Positions 31,538-40,399 of a stretch of 64,000 nt of DNA are shown in pieces. Position 1 is the stretch's first letter. Every line of letters starts with the position of its first letter. This DNA comes from Bacteroides caecimuris (lineage in GTDB: Bacteria; Bacteroidota; Bacteroidia; Bacteroidales; Bacteroidaceae), in NCBI RefSeq assembly GCF_001688725.2, contig NZ_CP015401.2:3852001-3916000 (forward strand). Direction: 5' to 3'. A model generated the notes under the pieces. The model had not been told where the DNA came from. It did no database searches and saw only the letters and a list, made by a program, of their open reading frames with translations. A program made the translations under genes and the position numbers.

Positions 31538-32596
31538 ATGAAACAATTCAAAAGCTTTGGACTGGTAGTAGTCACACTACTATTTTCTGTAACAATGGCA
31601 TTTGCCGCCAAACCGAACATTCATATCCTTGCCACCGGAGGAACGATTGCAGGCACAGGAAGTTCAGCTACCGGAACTAGCTACACAGCAGGACAAGTTG
31701 CCATCAGCGCACTGCTTGATGCCGTGCCCGAAATTAAGGATATCGCCAACGTGACCGGAGAACAGATTGTCAAAATCGGTTCACAGGACATGAACGACCA
31801 GGTTTGGCTGACGCTTGCCAAGAAAATAAATGAACTATTGAAACGCGCGGACATCGACGGTATCGTGATTACTCACGGAACCGATACGATGGAAGAAACT
31901 GCCTATTTCCTGAACCTGACCGTTAAAAGTGACAAACCGGTGGTACTGGTAGGTGCCATGCGTCCGTCTACTGCTCTAAGTGCCGACGGCCCGTTGAATC
32001 TCTACAACGCCGTAGTTACCGCCGCCGCAAAGGAATCCAAAGACAAAGGAGTACTGGTTGCCATGAACGGACTGATCCTGGGAGCACAGAGTACGGTTAA
32101 AATGAACACGGTCGACGTGCAAACTTTCCAAGCTCCCAACTCCGGCGCGCTGGGGTATGTGTTAAACGGAAAAGTATTCTATAATCAGGTGACGCTAAAA
32201 AAACATACCACCCAATCCGTTTTCGATGTTACTCATCTGAACGCACTGCCTAAAGTAGGTATCGTATACAGCTATTCCAACATCGAAGCAGATATGGTCA
32301 CTCCGATGCTCAACAACGGCTATAAAGGCATTATCCATGCAGGAGTAGGAAATGGAAATATCCATCAGAATATCTTCCCGGTACTGACAGACGCTCGTCA
32401 GAAAGGAATCCTTGTGGTTCGTTCTTCCCGTGTCCCGACAGGTCCTACCACACTGGATGCAGAGGTAGACGACGCCAAATATCAATTTGTGGCTTCACAA
32501 GAACTGAATCCGCAGAAATCACGTGTTTTGTTAATGCTTGCACTAACCAAAACGACTGACTGGAAACAAATTCAGCAATATTTTAACGAATACTAA
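31538..32596 (+). CDS. ansB: Periplasmic type II L-asparaginase
   Basis: The 352-residue enzyme has a signal peptide (MKQFKSFGLVVVTLLFSVTMAFAA), so it acts in the periplasm, hydrolysing asparagine to aspartate and ammonia. Both asparaginase signatures are complete: ATGGTIAGTG with the nucleophilic threonine, and THGTDTMEETAYF with the second catalytic T-D pair; the lysine-region motif GAMRPSTALSADGPLNLYNA is also present in its arginine form. Aspartate would be imported by the neighbouring DcuB. The adjacent aspA is broken, so aspartate would need another route. Confidence 0.94.
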   Translation: MKQFKSFGLVVVTLLFSVTMAFAAKPNIHILATGGTIAGTGSSATGTSYTAGQVAISALLDAVPEIKDIANVTGEQIVKIGSQDMNDQVWLTLAKKINELLKRADIDGIVITHGTDTMEETAYFLNLTVKSDKPVVLVGAMRPSTALSADGPLNLYNAVVTAAAKESKDKGVLVAMNGLILGAQSTVKMNTVDVQTFQAPNSGALGYVLNGKVFYNQVTLKKHTTQSVFDVTHLNALPKVGIVYSYSNIEADMVTPMLNNGYKGIIHAGVGNGNIHQNIFPVLTDARQKGILVVRSSRVPTGPTTLDAEVDDAKYQFVASQELNPQKSRVLLMLALTKTTDWKQIQQYFNEY

Positions 32597-32611
32597 AAGC
32601 CTGACCTGCTT

Positions 32612-33071
32612 ATGAAAAAAAAGTCACAATATGTATTATTATGCTTTAGGTAACGAGTTGAATCTCGGCAAATGGAATGCTTTCGTCGATTTCATGTATT
32701 CAAAAGAGGATATTGACCGCAAAGGTATTATCACCAACATCGTAGGCCGTCCGGGCGGACACAATGCCTTTGATGCGAATTACCTTTCCGTGGTTGCTAA
32801 ATGTAATTATCGTTTTCTGCCGAAATGGAATGTGTTTGTGAAGGGTATGTATGAGACGGCTTCCGTGAGCAAGGCATCCGAAGGAATAGAGAAAGGCAAT
32901 TACCGTACTTCCTGGGGATACCTGACCGGTATCGAATATTATCCGATGGAAACCAACCTGCATTTCTTTGTGACGTATGTAGGACGTTCGTATGATTTCA
33001 CCTCCCGCGCCAAAGTGCTGGGACAGGAGAATTACAGCACTAACCGTATTTCTCAGATGCCTGTATTCTAA
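32612..33071 (+). pseudogene. Porin (phosphate-selective porin O/P-like), internal deletion
   Basis: An ATG at 32612 opens a signal-peptide-like MKKKSQYVLLCF but stops after 13 codons. A different frame then codes an intact C-terminal barrel part of about 146 residues: LGKWNAFVDFMYSKED, YLSVVAKCNYRFLPKWNVFVKG, YLTGIEYYPMETNLHFFVTYVGRSYDF. This is the end of an OprO/P-type porin (whole proteins are roughly 380-450 residues). The middle is missing, and the two ends are out of frame, so the gene is broken. It is co-directional with dcuB-ansB and was presumably the outer-membrane channel of that locus. Confidence 0.8.
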
Positions 33072-33097
33072 AAAACAGCCTCATTATTATACAAAAA

Positions 33098-33134
33098 ATA
33101 CCCGATAGCCTTCTTGTAAAGGTTATCGGGTATT
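33098..33134 (+). terminator. Terminator after the asparaginase/porin locus
   Basis: ATACCCGATAGCC / GGTTATCGGGTAT arms (one G-T) with a 10-nt loop, flanked by A- and T-rich sequence, just past the porin stop. Confidence 0.75.
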
Positions 33135-33157
33135 CTTATATGTTCGGTCTTTTTTAA

Positions 33158-33379
33158 TCAATACTCTTCCTCATTAAAGAAGAAATCCTCCTTACTAGGA
33201 TAATCCGGCCAAATATCTTCGATACTCTCATAGATTTCGCCCTCATCTTCCATCTCTTGGAGGTTCTCAATAACTTCAAGAGGAGCACCCGAACGCATGG
33301 CATAATCAATCAATTCATCCTTGGTTGCCGGCCAGGGAGCATCTTCAAGTTTTGATGCTAATTCCAATGTCCAATACAT
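33158..33379 (-). CDS. DUF2795 family protein
   Basis: A 73-residue acidic protein with MYWTLELASKLEDAPWPATKDELIDYA, then GAPLEVIENLQEM and an Asp/Glu-rich end (DIWPDYPSKEDFFFNEEEY). The WPATKDELIDYA...P..V..NL..L pattern is that of DUF2795, a small helical domain of unknown role. It is co-directional with the adenosyltransferase 73 bp upstream. Confidence 0.8.
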   Translation of the reverse strand: MYWTLELASKLEDAPWPATKDELIDYAMRSGAPLEVIENLQEMEDEGEIYESIEDIWPDYPSKEDFFFNEEEY

Positions 33380-33452
33380 AATCTTGAGTATTTAAAATGA
33401 ATACTAAATTTGTCTCGTTTTCTATTTTTCGGCAAAAGTATAATAAAATCTA

Positions 33453-34016
33453 TCATTTCCAACTATTATCCCAAAATATTTCATTATTTTGTTCATCAAA
33501 ATTAATTTTTCGGGATAATACAAACAAATAATCTGATAATCTGTTGACAAATGCTAATACTTCGGGAGAAATTGTACAAGTTTCGGACAAAGCCAGAATA
33601 CGTCTTTCGGCTCTCCGGCAAATCGTACGGCAAACATGGCAAACGGCTGCTCCACGACTTCCACCGGGAATGATGAAAGCACAAAGTTCGGGTAATTGCT
33701 CGTCCAGCTTATCAATCTCCCGCTCGATACTTTCCACATGTTCAGGGGTAATGATACTGGCGGGTTTCAGTTGTGTTTTCTCCTGGTCGGTGGCGAGATG
33801 TGAACCGATGGCGAATAACTTATGTTGAATACTCAAGATAAAATCCCGGTCGGATTCCTCCTGCAGATAAGTATGCAGCCATCCCAGGTGAGAATTTAGT
33901 TCATCCACCGTTCCGTAAGCTTCCAGGCGGATATGAGTCTTTGGAACGCGACTTCCGCCAACAAGACTAGTGGTTCCTTTATCTCCGGTCTTTGTATATA
34001 CAAGGCTCTTTTTCAT
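33453..34016 (-). CDS. Cob(I)yrinic acid a,c-diamide adenosyltransferase, PduO type
   Basis: The 187-residue enzyme transfers the adenosyl group from ATP to cob(I)alamin to form coenzyme B12. The N-terminal ATP-binding motif [20 protein letters not shown] and the C-terminal segment [11 protein letters not shown] plus [12 protein letters not shown] identify the PduO/MMAB trimeric family, unrelated to CobA. It is cytoplasmic and probably serves B12-dependent enzymes such as methylmalonyl-CoA mutase elsewhere. It lies upstream of the DUF2795 gene on the same strand. Confidence 0.93.
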   Translation of the reverse strand: MKKSLVYTKTGDKGTTSLVGGSRVPKTHIRLEAYGTVDELNSHLGWLHTYLQEESDRDFILSIQHKLFAIGSHLATDQEKTQLKPASIITPEHVESIEREIDKLDEQLPELCAFIIPGGSRGAAVCHVCRTICRRAERRILALSETCTISPEVLAFVNRLSDYLFVLSRKINFDEQNNEIFWDNSWK

Positions 34017-34060
34017 AACTTTCTTTTTTACATTTATAGATAGTAAACGTACAAAGGTTC

Positions 34061-34684
34061 TTAGAAGTTGACGATATAATGCTGTTTTATCTTTGTTTTA
34101 TCAAAAAATAGTAAACCGACATCATACAGGTCGAAAGTTATTCCGACCCTTTCGTCAGCCTGCCACTTTTTCCAAAGCGCTTTCATCTCTTTGGAATAGC
34201 AGATACCATGGACTACAAATACACTTTTAAGGGTAGTACGGTATACGCAAACCCGAAATACTTCTTCCAATAAGTCCGGATTTTGGTAATCGTTCAGATA
34301 CAGAAAATCGACTGAAGTATCCGTATCCAGAAACAGTTCCGACAAGTCGGAAGCAAAGAGATAGGAAGCCGATGGTTTAGCAGACTGTAAGTACAGGGCT
34401 GTCGAGGAAGGACGCCCAACCTCAATAATCGTATCAGGCTGTACTCTATTTACCAACCGGAACAAAAAACGGTTTACCTTTTGAGAACCTTTGGTCCACC
34501 CACGCTCTCTTATCCTCTTTTTTTGTTCTTCTTTCAAGGAAGAATAAGCATAGTAAGGCATCTTCTCATAAATTACATCAGTAATGAGACTGAAAGCAAA
34601 TGGGGAATGGACGCCATATCCGCAACGATGACGGAAGCGGGAAAGCCAGATAAAAGGTCTTTTTATACAGAGTAGAAGATTCAT
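34061..34684 (-). CDS. Methyltransferase-like protein with degenerate SAM motif
   Basis: The 207-residue protein opens with [28 protein letters not shown], a conserved start seen in a Bacteroidetes group annotated as class I SAM-dependent methyltransferases. The expected glycine-rich SAM loop appears as [15 protein letters not shown], with one rather than three glycines, and later strands ([31 protein letters not shown]) keep a Rossmann-like order. I cannot tell if it still binds SAM. It is co-directional with the adenosyltransferase 44 bp away. Confidence 0.55.
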   Translation of the reverse strand: MNLLLCIKRPFIWLSRFRHRCGYGVHSPFAFSLITDVIYEKMPYYAYSSLKEEQKKRIRERGWTKGSQKVNRFLFRLVNRVQPDTIIEVGRPSSTALYLQSAKPSASYLFASDLSELFLDTDTSVDFLYLNDYQNPDLLEEVFRVCVYRTTLKSVFVVHGICYSKEMKALWKKWQADERVGITFDLYDVGLLFFDKTKIKQHYIVNF

Positions 34685-34805
34685 AAAACAATCATTCGTA
34701 TTTTTATTCTCCCGACAAAGATATATTTTTTTATTTCACAGAAGCAAGCCGGGAAAGAAATGTTATAAATACTCAGCAATTTAAGGAAAAGGATTTCATT
34801 AGAAA

Positions 34806-34894
34806 AGGAGGCTGTCTAAAAAGTCGGTTCTATCATCATTCTCCTCCTTCCCGAAGGGAATGAGAGTTACTAACGACTTTTTAAACAGCCTCCT
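34806..34894 (-). terminator. Long inverted repeat with 21-bp arms beyond the tonB-like gene
   Basis: AGGAGGCTGTCTAAAAAGTCG (34806-34826) pairs with CGACTTTTTAAACAGCCTCCT (34874-34894) with one mismatch around a 47-nt centre that itself contains the small hairpin CTCCTTCCCGAAGGGAATGAG. It lies 23 bp past the tonB-like stop and may act as a terminator, or be a mobile repeat. Confidence 0.55.
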
Positions 34895-34917
34895 CATTAC
34901 TCATCCATTCCAAGTTA

Positions 34918-35601
34918 CTACTGTAGTCTGAATACCACAGGCACAGTATATTTCACTCGAACTTTCTTGCCATTCTGTACTCCGGGGTTCCATTTCGGCA
35001 TAGAGCTTATCACACGGATAGCTTCTTTGTCCAAATAGGCATCCACCCCTCGTACCACTGCCGGATTCGTAATCGTTCCGTCTTTGTCAACAACAAACTG
35101 AACAATCACTTTTCCTGCCGAACCCATTTCTTGAGAAATAGTCGGATACTTGATATTTGTACCCAAATACTTCATCAAAGCAGCCATGCCACCGGGGAAG
35201 TCCGGCATGATTTCTACATGTTCATGTATTACATCTTCTTCTACCTCTTCTGCTTCCACAACTGGTGGTATCCAAACAATGTTAGTAGTCGCGTCCATGT
35301 CCTCTCCTACCGTAGAAACATCATCCGTCACCTCTATATCGTTTTTTACTATTTCTATTATATCCACGATCTTAGTTTCGGGAGGTGGAGGCGGTTCCAG
35401 TTTCTCTTCCGGGAATGTGATTGGAACTAACTCTGTAACAAAGATGGATTCATCATCTGGTGATAATGCTGCAACTCTGACATCATGTTGTGTCCATTCG
35501 AACGAAACGAACATGAAGGCTAGCGCAACAACCAAACCCATCAACAACCAAGAACCTCGTTGATTCTCAATTGCAGCCTTTTTTGATTTCTTGGCTTCCA
35601 T
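34918..35601 (-). CDS. TonB-family energy transducer
   Basis: The 227-residue protein has a cytoplasmic basic start, one transmembrane helix (WLLMGLVVALAFMFVSF at about 19-35), a proline-rich periplasmic linker (EKLEPPPPPETK) and a C-terminal TonB domain with YPTISQEMGSAGKVIVQFVVDKDGTITNPAVVRG and MPKWNPGVQNGKKVRVKYTVPVVF. TonB links the ExbBD motor to outer-membrane receptors. No exbB/exbD is adjacent. The large TonB-dependent-like barrel at 49000 could use such a partner, but no direct link is shown. Confidence 0.88.
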   Translation of the reverse strand: MEAKKSKKAAIENQRGSWLLMGLVVALAFMFVSFEWTQHDVRVAALSPDDESIFVTELVPITFPEEKLEPPPPPETKIVDIIEIVKNDIEVTDDVSTVGEDMDATTNIVWIPPVVEAEEVEEDVIHEHVEIMPDFPGGMAALMKYLGTNIKYPTISQEMGSAGKVIVQFVVDKDGTITNPAVVRGVDAYLDKEAIRVISSMPKWNPGVQNGKKVRVKYTVPVVFRLQ

Positions 35602-36053
35602 AAAAAATGTGTTTAAGTAATTAATAATAGAAAATATATAGTATATATACTACTTTTCGTTTTTCCTCTTAAGCATTACTTAAAGTGCTCTCTTGCTGCA
35701 ATAAATATAGTATTTTTATGGACAGGCTGTTACATTTGTTCTTGTTTATTTTATTCTTTTCCATTCTTTTGAATAAAATTTATGAAAAGAAGCGGTTGTT
35801 TTTTCCAATCACAATATAAGAAACTGTTTAGAAACTGTTTAAGAAATTCCAAACAGCTTCTAAACTGAATCATGGGAACAATTAAGTTGCATAAATGTAT
35901 GCTACAACAGAACAAAGAGAACCGTGAGCTTCGCAAATTAACACAAGAAGAATATAACGATTTATTGTATAGCAGATGATTTTCTTATAAAGGACAAGCT
36001 ACTTACGCTGTTTTAAGTTATATCGAACTCACGTCACTTTATCAATTTCATGT
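35602..36053. other. AT-rich gap with decayed repeats and one tiny ORF
   Basis: No clear gene is seen. An imperfect repeat AGAAACTGTTTAGAAACTGTTTAAGAAA with an inverted AAACAGCTTCTAAAC lies at 35,821-35,865, and a half-copy of the 27.45-kb inverted repeat lies at 36,015-36,034 (AAGTTATATCGAACTCACGT). The minus-strand 61-codon frame at 35,751-35,936 lacks homology and I do not support it as a gene. Confidence 0.5.
35872..35979 (+). other. 35-codon ORF containing a 23-nt match to the GNAT gene start
   Basis: ATG 35872 opens a 35-residue frame ending in RKLTQEEYNDLLYSR. The last part shares 23 identical bases (35,935-35,957) with 46,631-46,653, the N-terminus of the interrupted GNAT gene (RKLTQEEYNNAADL). 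It may be a decayed fragment of a related acetyltransferase; not a credible functional gene. Confidence 0.3.
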
Positions 36054-36350
36054 TCATTCCCTCCTTATCTTTAAGTTTTTACGTATTGAGAGACCGTTGC
36101 CCGCAGCATTTATACAGACTTTCGACGCCTCATCGGTTCTTACCAGAAATGATGCGACTCCCGCTTCCAATTGATACGATGCAGGGCCAACGATTTCTCC
36201 TCCCTGCACCGATAGTTCTACAGGAATCCCATTCACCGGACAAAGTACTCCCTGCTTATCAACCAAGCTGATATATACAATCAGCAAGTCGTTTTTTTGC
36301 AGCCGGTCGGCCACCTTCAAAATAACTGATTTCCAAACGTTCGGGTGTTC
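36054..36350 (-). pseudogene. C-terminal fragment of a glycoside hydrolase family 2 protein
   Basis: About 90-100 residues read VYISLVDKQGVLCPVNGIPVELSVQGGEIVGPASYQLEAGVASFLVRTDEASKVCINAAGNGL, the immunoglobulin-like C-terminal domain found in Bacteroides GH2 beta-galactosidases. The stop codon is at 36054, but the upstream part, including the whole catalytic barrel, is absent: sequence to the right belongs to an IS66 relic. The exact joint is between about 36,320 and 36,400. It is therefore the tail of a truncated carbohydrate-utilization gene. Confidence 0.6.
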
Positions 36351-36404
36351 CGGGAGTGTTCACGATGTATTCGGCAACTCTTTTTCCCTGGTGATAGCCG
36401 ACAG

Positions 36405-37270
36405 AAGAAACGCACCAACAATGGAGCCGGGAGAAAGACCCATCCCGAGTGCGAGGTGGAGACGGTTATGGTGGAGCCGGACAGTCCGGACTTCAACCCC
36501 GAGGCGGCAACGTTCATAGGCGAATGCGATGTTGTGCGCTATGTCATGGAGCCAATGCGCTTCAAGAAAATAATCTACAAGGTACGCAAATATGTGCAGG
36601 ACGAGAAAATATACAAAGGCTCCGCTCCTGCCACGCCGCTACTCAACTCGCAGTACACTTCTTCCTTTATAGCCGGACTCACCGAGTTACGCTACCTTCA
36701 TTGTATGCCACTTGAAAATGCAGTCGAATACTTCCGTGCCCACGGCTTCGACCTTGATAAAGGCACGGCACAAAAACTGATCAGCAAGGTAAAGGTTCAT
36801 CTGGAGAATCTATACAGGGCTCTCGGGCCGGCAGTTGTCGAAGACAATTATATCTGTGGTGACGAGACCTATCAGAAAGTGCGGCTGCAGGCAGCCACTC
36901 CCTCGGGCAGGAAGATCAAAAAGGGCTACATCCGGGTGTTCGTCGGAATGACAACCGGGCTTGTGTACTTCTTCTATGACGACGGCTCACGCTCGGCCGA
37001 AGTCTTCGAGCAACACATCAGAGGCTTCAACGGAGCGTTCCAATGCGATTGTTACCCCTGACCCGCCGTCGGCTGACAATCGGCTCCCACTCCGGAGCCG
37101 AAGTCGCCGCCCTGTACCACTCGCTGGCCATCACCTGCCATCGCTGCGGCGTAAACGTCTTCGACTACTTCTGCGACATAATCGACCGCTGCGCCGTATG
37201 GCCTCCGAACACACCCATCGAAAAATACCGCGACCTGCTCCCTGACCGCTGGAAAACCTCACAAAAATAG
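36405..37270 (+). pseudogene. IS66-family transposase (TnpC) relic, 5'-truncated with internal deletion
   Basis: The frame reads KKRTNNGAGRKTHPECEVETV, then AATFIGECDVVRYVMEPMRF, TPLLNSQYTSSFIAGLTELRY, HGFDLDKGTAQKLISKVKVHL, DNYICGDETYQKV and GFNGAFQCDCYP, where it stops. This is the IS66 TnpC catalytic part up to the second DDE region. In a different frame the normal end follows (SGAEVAALYHSLAITCHRCGVNVFDYFCDIIDRC ... YRDLLPDRWK). The N-terminus and roughly the middle-C segment are gone, and tnpA/tnpB are missing, so it is dead. Confidence 0.8.
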
Positions 37271-37345
37271 CCGCCCAAAATCTGGACGGATTTCTTTTTA
37301 TGGCTTACCTGCTGTCGCGGACGGCTGTACGGAAGGAAAGAAGCT

Positions 37346-38644
37346 ATGGCAACAAAATCAAGCATACATATCAAGCCTTGCAACATCGCATCGAGCGAGG
37401 CGCATAACCAAAGGACTGCCGAGTATATACGAAACATCGGGGAGTCCAGAATCTATATCGTTCCCGAACTTTCCACCGACAACGAGCAGTGGATAAATCC
37501 CGACTTCGGCACTCCCGAACTGCGAACTCATTATGACAACATCAAACAAATGGTCAAGGAAATCAGACCGGACACCACATTGGCTGATGTACGCAAATTC
37601 GGTGAAGAGTGTCAAAGACGCTGGGGCATCACTCCACTACAGATTTTCCTGCACAAAGATGAAGGGCATTGGTTGAACAGTCAGCTGGAAGCGGAAGACA
37701 AAGAAAGCTTTCAAATCGGAAGCAGATGGTTCAAGCCGAACTATCATGCTCATATCGTATTTGACTGGATGAACCACGAAACCGGAAAGAGCCGAAAGCT
37801 CAATGACGAGGATATGGCAACCATGCAGACCCTTGCTTCCGATATTCTCCTGATGGAACGTGGGCAGGCAAAAGCTGTTACAGGTAAAGAGCATCTGGAA
37901 CGAAACGACTTCATCATTGAAAAGCAGAAAGCCGAACTGCAACGTATAGAGGAAACCAAGCGACACAAGGAGCAACAGGTAAGCCTTGCCGAGCAGGAAC
38001 TCAAACAGGTAAAAGCAGAGATACGCACCGACAAGCTCAAAAGTGTAGCCACTGATGCAGCCACAGCCATAGCAAGTGGTGTCAGTTCTCTTTTCGGAAG
38101 CGGAAAATTGAAAGATTTGGAACAATCTAACGAGAATTTACGTCATGAAATTGCCAAACGTGACAAGGGCACTGATGAATTAAAAGCCAAGATGCAACAA
38201 ATGCAGGAACAGCATAGTAAGCAGATTCGTAACATACAAGGAATACATAATCAAGAGCTTGAAACCAAAGACAAGGAAATATCACGATTGAATACCATTC
38301 TTGAAAAAGCGTTCAACTGGTTCCCATTACTCAAAGAAATGTTGAGAATGGAAAGACTATGCTATACCATCGGATTTACCAAAGACATGGTAAACAGTCT
38401 TTTGATGAAAAGAGAAGCTATCAGATGCAATGGGAAAATCTATTCCGAAGAACACAGACGGAAGTTTGACATCAAAAACGATATTTTCAAAGTTGAAAAA
38501 AATCCAACCGACAACAATAAACTCGTTCTAACCATAAACCGACAACCAATAGGCGAATGGTTTAGGGAACAATGGGGAAAATTAAAGCAAAGCTTATATA
38601 ACTCCGTACAGACAGAGAAGAGAGGCAGAGGATTCAGAATGTAA
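37346..38644 (+). CDS. MobV-like mobilization (plasmid recombination) protein
   Basis: The 432-residue protein starts ATKSSIHIKPCNIASSEAHNQRT, typical of Bacteroides MobV/Pre relaxases. The histidine motifs are present: FLHKDEGHW and NYHAHIVFDWMN. A long coiled-coil runs from about residue 185 to 330 (IIEKQKAELQRIEETKRHKEQQ ...), followed by a basic C-terminal domain. From memory, relatives have an extra segment between MVKE and IRPDTTLADVRK near residue 75, so this copy may have an in-frame deletion. It follows the IS66 scar by 75 bp and has no other mob genes beside it, suggesting a remnant of a lost mobile element. Confidence 0.75.
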   Translation: MATKSSIHIKPCNIASSEAHNQRTAEYIRNIGESRIYIVPELSTDNEQWINPDFGTPELRTHYDNIKQMVKEIRPDTTLADVRKFGEECQRRWGITPLQIFLHKDEGHWLNSQLEAEDKESFQIGSRWFKPNYHAHIVFDWMNHETGKSRKLNDEDMATMQTLASDILLMERGQAKAVTGKEHLERNDFIIEKQKAELQRIEETKRHKEQQVSLAEQELKQVKAEIRTDKLKSVATDAATAIASGVSSLFGSGKLKDLEQSNENLRHEIAKRDKGTDELKAKMQQMQEQHSKQIRNIQGIHNQELETKDKEISRLNTILEKAFNWFPLLKEMLRMERLCYTIGFTKDMVNSLLMKREAIRCNGKIYSEEHRRKFDIKNDIFKVEKNPTDNNKLVLTINRQPIGEWFREQWGKLKQSLYNSVQTEKRGRGFRM

Positions 38645-38649
38645 TCCTA

Positions 38650-38906
38650 AATATCTTAGTAGGTTAGTAGGGAAAAGGTGATAGCAAAATTGGAGGTAGT
38701 TCATTAGCAGCCAAGCTGTCCTGCCGTCGCCATCCACCCATGGATGTATGGTCACTAAATTAAGGTGGGCATTGAAACTCAATTCATATTGTTCCCAAAA
38801 TGTTCCCACGGTCTTTTGCTTCTCTTGCAACAGAACACAAAGTTCATCCACCTTAGCAGGTACTTTTAGATAGTTCATATAAGAATGTCCACCAACGCCA
38901 GCCGTA
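38650..38906 (-). pseudogene. Fic-domain protein fragment
   Basis: On the minus strand the frame reads GVGGHSYMNYLKVPAKVDELCVLLQEKQ, then FNAHLNLVTIHPWVDGDGRTAWLLMNYLQF. This is the Fic core with the catalytic HPxxDGDGR loop (histidine present; the last position that is usually N is D, and R is kept). The N-terminus is replaced by DUF1016 sequence at about 38,907 and the end runs out near 38,650. Fic proteins add AMP or related groups to proteins. It is only part of a domain and probably dead. Confidence 0.65.
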
Positions 38907-38907
38907 T

Positions 38908-39665
38908 GTATCACAAATTCAAAATCGGCAGTCATTGACCGCCGAATCTGAAAATAGCGTTTGGAAGCTATCAACAAAATACCCAAAACCGAAACATGGA
39001 TGATTCCAGCTGATAGATTATTCAACAGATTATCTTCCACCCATTTAAATACTATATCAGGAATTGAGAACCCGATAAAACGTGCTTTCTATGAAATGGA
39101 AACTATTCGTGGATGCTGGTCTGTAAAAGAGTTAGAGCGGCAAATCGCATCTTTATATTACGAACGTAGCGGACTATCCAAAAACAAAGAAGCCCTCTCC
39201 GCTTTAGTCCAGCAACAAGTAACCTTATTGCAACCCAAAGATGTTATCAACACTCCTGTTACTTTAGAGTTCTTAGGATTGAATGAACGTGCATTAGTGA
39301 CAGAAAACGATTTGGAGCAATCCATTCTTGACAATCTGCAACGCTTCCTGTTAGAAATGGGACATGGCTTCTGCTTTGAAGCCCGGCAAAAACGTATCTT
39401 GATTGATGAAGATTATTTCTTTACTGACCTTGTGTTCTATCACCGTATTTTGAAATGCCATGTTATTGTGGAATTAAAGATAGACAAGTTCCGCCATGAA
39501 TATGCTTCACAGTTAAATATGTACCTCAACTACTTTAAAGCAGAAGTGATGCAGTCGGATGATAATCCGCCTATCAGCATTTTGCTCTACACCGAAAAGG
39601 GAAAATCAAGACTGAAAAAGATCACATATCCACATCATGGTTCTCTTTTCATCCCACCTTGCTAA
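38908..39665 (+). pseudogene. Truncated copy of the DUF1016 (YhcG-type) nuclease gene
   Basis: From about 38,908 the DNA is highly similar to 44,278-45,010 of the intact DUF1016 gene. Protein segments such as KRAFYEMETIRGCWSVKELERQIASLYY and MGHGFCFEARQKRILIDEDYFF match nearly residue for residue. The 5' third is missing and replaced by the Fic fragment, and the 3' end diverges after YTEKGK and stops early. A short stretch between two inverted repeats is deleted relative to the intact gene. PDDEXK residues (D in TDLVFYH, E-x-K in VELK) remain. It may produce a protein, but the N-terminal half of the domain is lost. Confidence 0.85.
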
Positions 39666-39755
39666 AAATAGTCAAATTCCTTTTTAAACTATGAATGCAA
39701 CAATATTATCCCTTTCTGTTTTATTATTTTTGTAGAAAGAGCAAAAACATTGATA

Positions 39756-40319
39756 ATGGATAATATAATAAGAAAGATACAAGAACTCTATCCTGTTTCG
39801 GATGATTCATTGCATCTGCTAAAGTACTGTTTTAAGCAACAGACTTTTCCAGCTAAAACTATCATCATACAAGCTGGTCGTTTTGACAATCAGGTTTATT
39901 TTATAGAAAAAGGTATAACACGTTCATATATCCTGCATAATGGAAAAGAAATAACAACATGGTTTTCTATGGAAGGCGATGCGACTTGTGGTTCATGGGA
40001 TTTATATCGGCACAAAGCAGGATTTGAATATGTAGAAACCTTAGAAGAAACTTTAACCTACTCCATTTCTATAGACAAGTTGAATGATTTATATAAATCC
40101 CGTATTGACATTGCCAATTGGATGAGAGTGTTACAGCAAGAAAATTTTCTACTTTTACAGGACATTCATATTTCCCGGCTGAACTTGTCTGCCCAAGAAC
40201 GTTATGAAAAGTTGATAAAAGAATATCCCAGCATTTTCCACCGAGTGACTTTAGGACATATTGCCTCTTTTTTAGGAATAACACAACCTTCTCTTAGCAG
40301 AATCCGGTCAAGCCGATGA
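39756..40319 (+). CDS. Crp/Fnr-family transcriptional regulator (element 1)
   Basis: The 187-residue regulator has an N-terminal cyclic-nucleotide-binding-like beta-roll (QQTFPAKTIIIQAGRFDNQVYFIEKGITRSYILHNGKEITTWFS) and a C-terminal helix-turn-helix (HRVTLGHIASFLGITQPSLSRIRSSR). The nucleotide-binding signature is not obvious, as in many Bacteroidetes Crp/Fnr proteins. I chose ATG 39756; a TTG two codons upstream is possible. It is 80 bp before the NUDIX-HAD pair on the same strand and may regulate it. Its sequence differs from the two regulators at 45377 and 45959. Confidence 0.85.
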   Translation: MDNIIRKIQELYPVSDDSLHLLKYCFKQQTFPAKTIIIQAGRFDNQVYFIEKGITRSYILHNGKEITTWFSMEGDATCGSWDLYRHKAGFEYVETLEETLTYSISIDKLNDLYKSRIDIANWMRVLQQENFLLLQDIHISRLNLSAQERYEKLIKEYPSIFHRVTLGHIASFLGITQPSLSRIRSSR

Positions 40320-40359
40320 TTTTTTAACATAGGACAAAAATAAAGAATTTCATTTTCCA

Positions 40360-40367
40360 TACCTTTG
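40360..40367 (+). promoter_or_regulatory. Candidate -7 box for the NUDIX gene
   Basis: TACCTTTG fits the Bacteroidetes -7 consensus, 32 bp before the NUDIX ATG. No clear -33 element; the gap is short enough that the Crp/Fnr protein could act here. Confidence 0.5.
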
Positions 40368-40399
40368 TAAATCAATATAACGATACTAACATTCACTAT

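Noticed and set aside
35751..35936. A 61-codon minus-strand ORF
   Set aside because: Low-complexity AT-rich frame across decayed repeats, no homology and no start signal.
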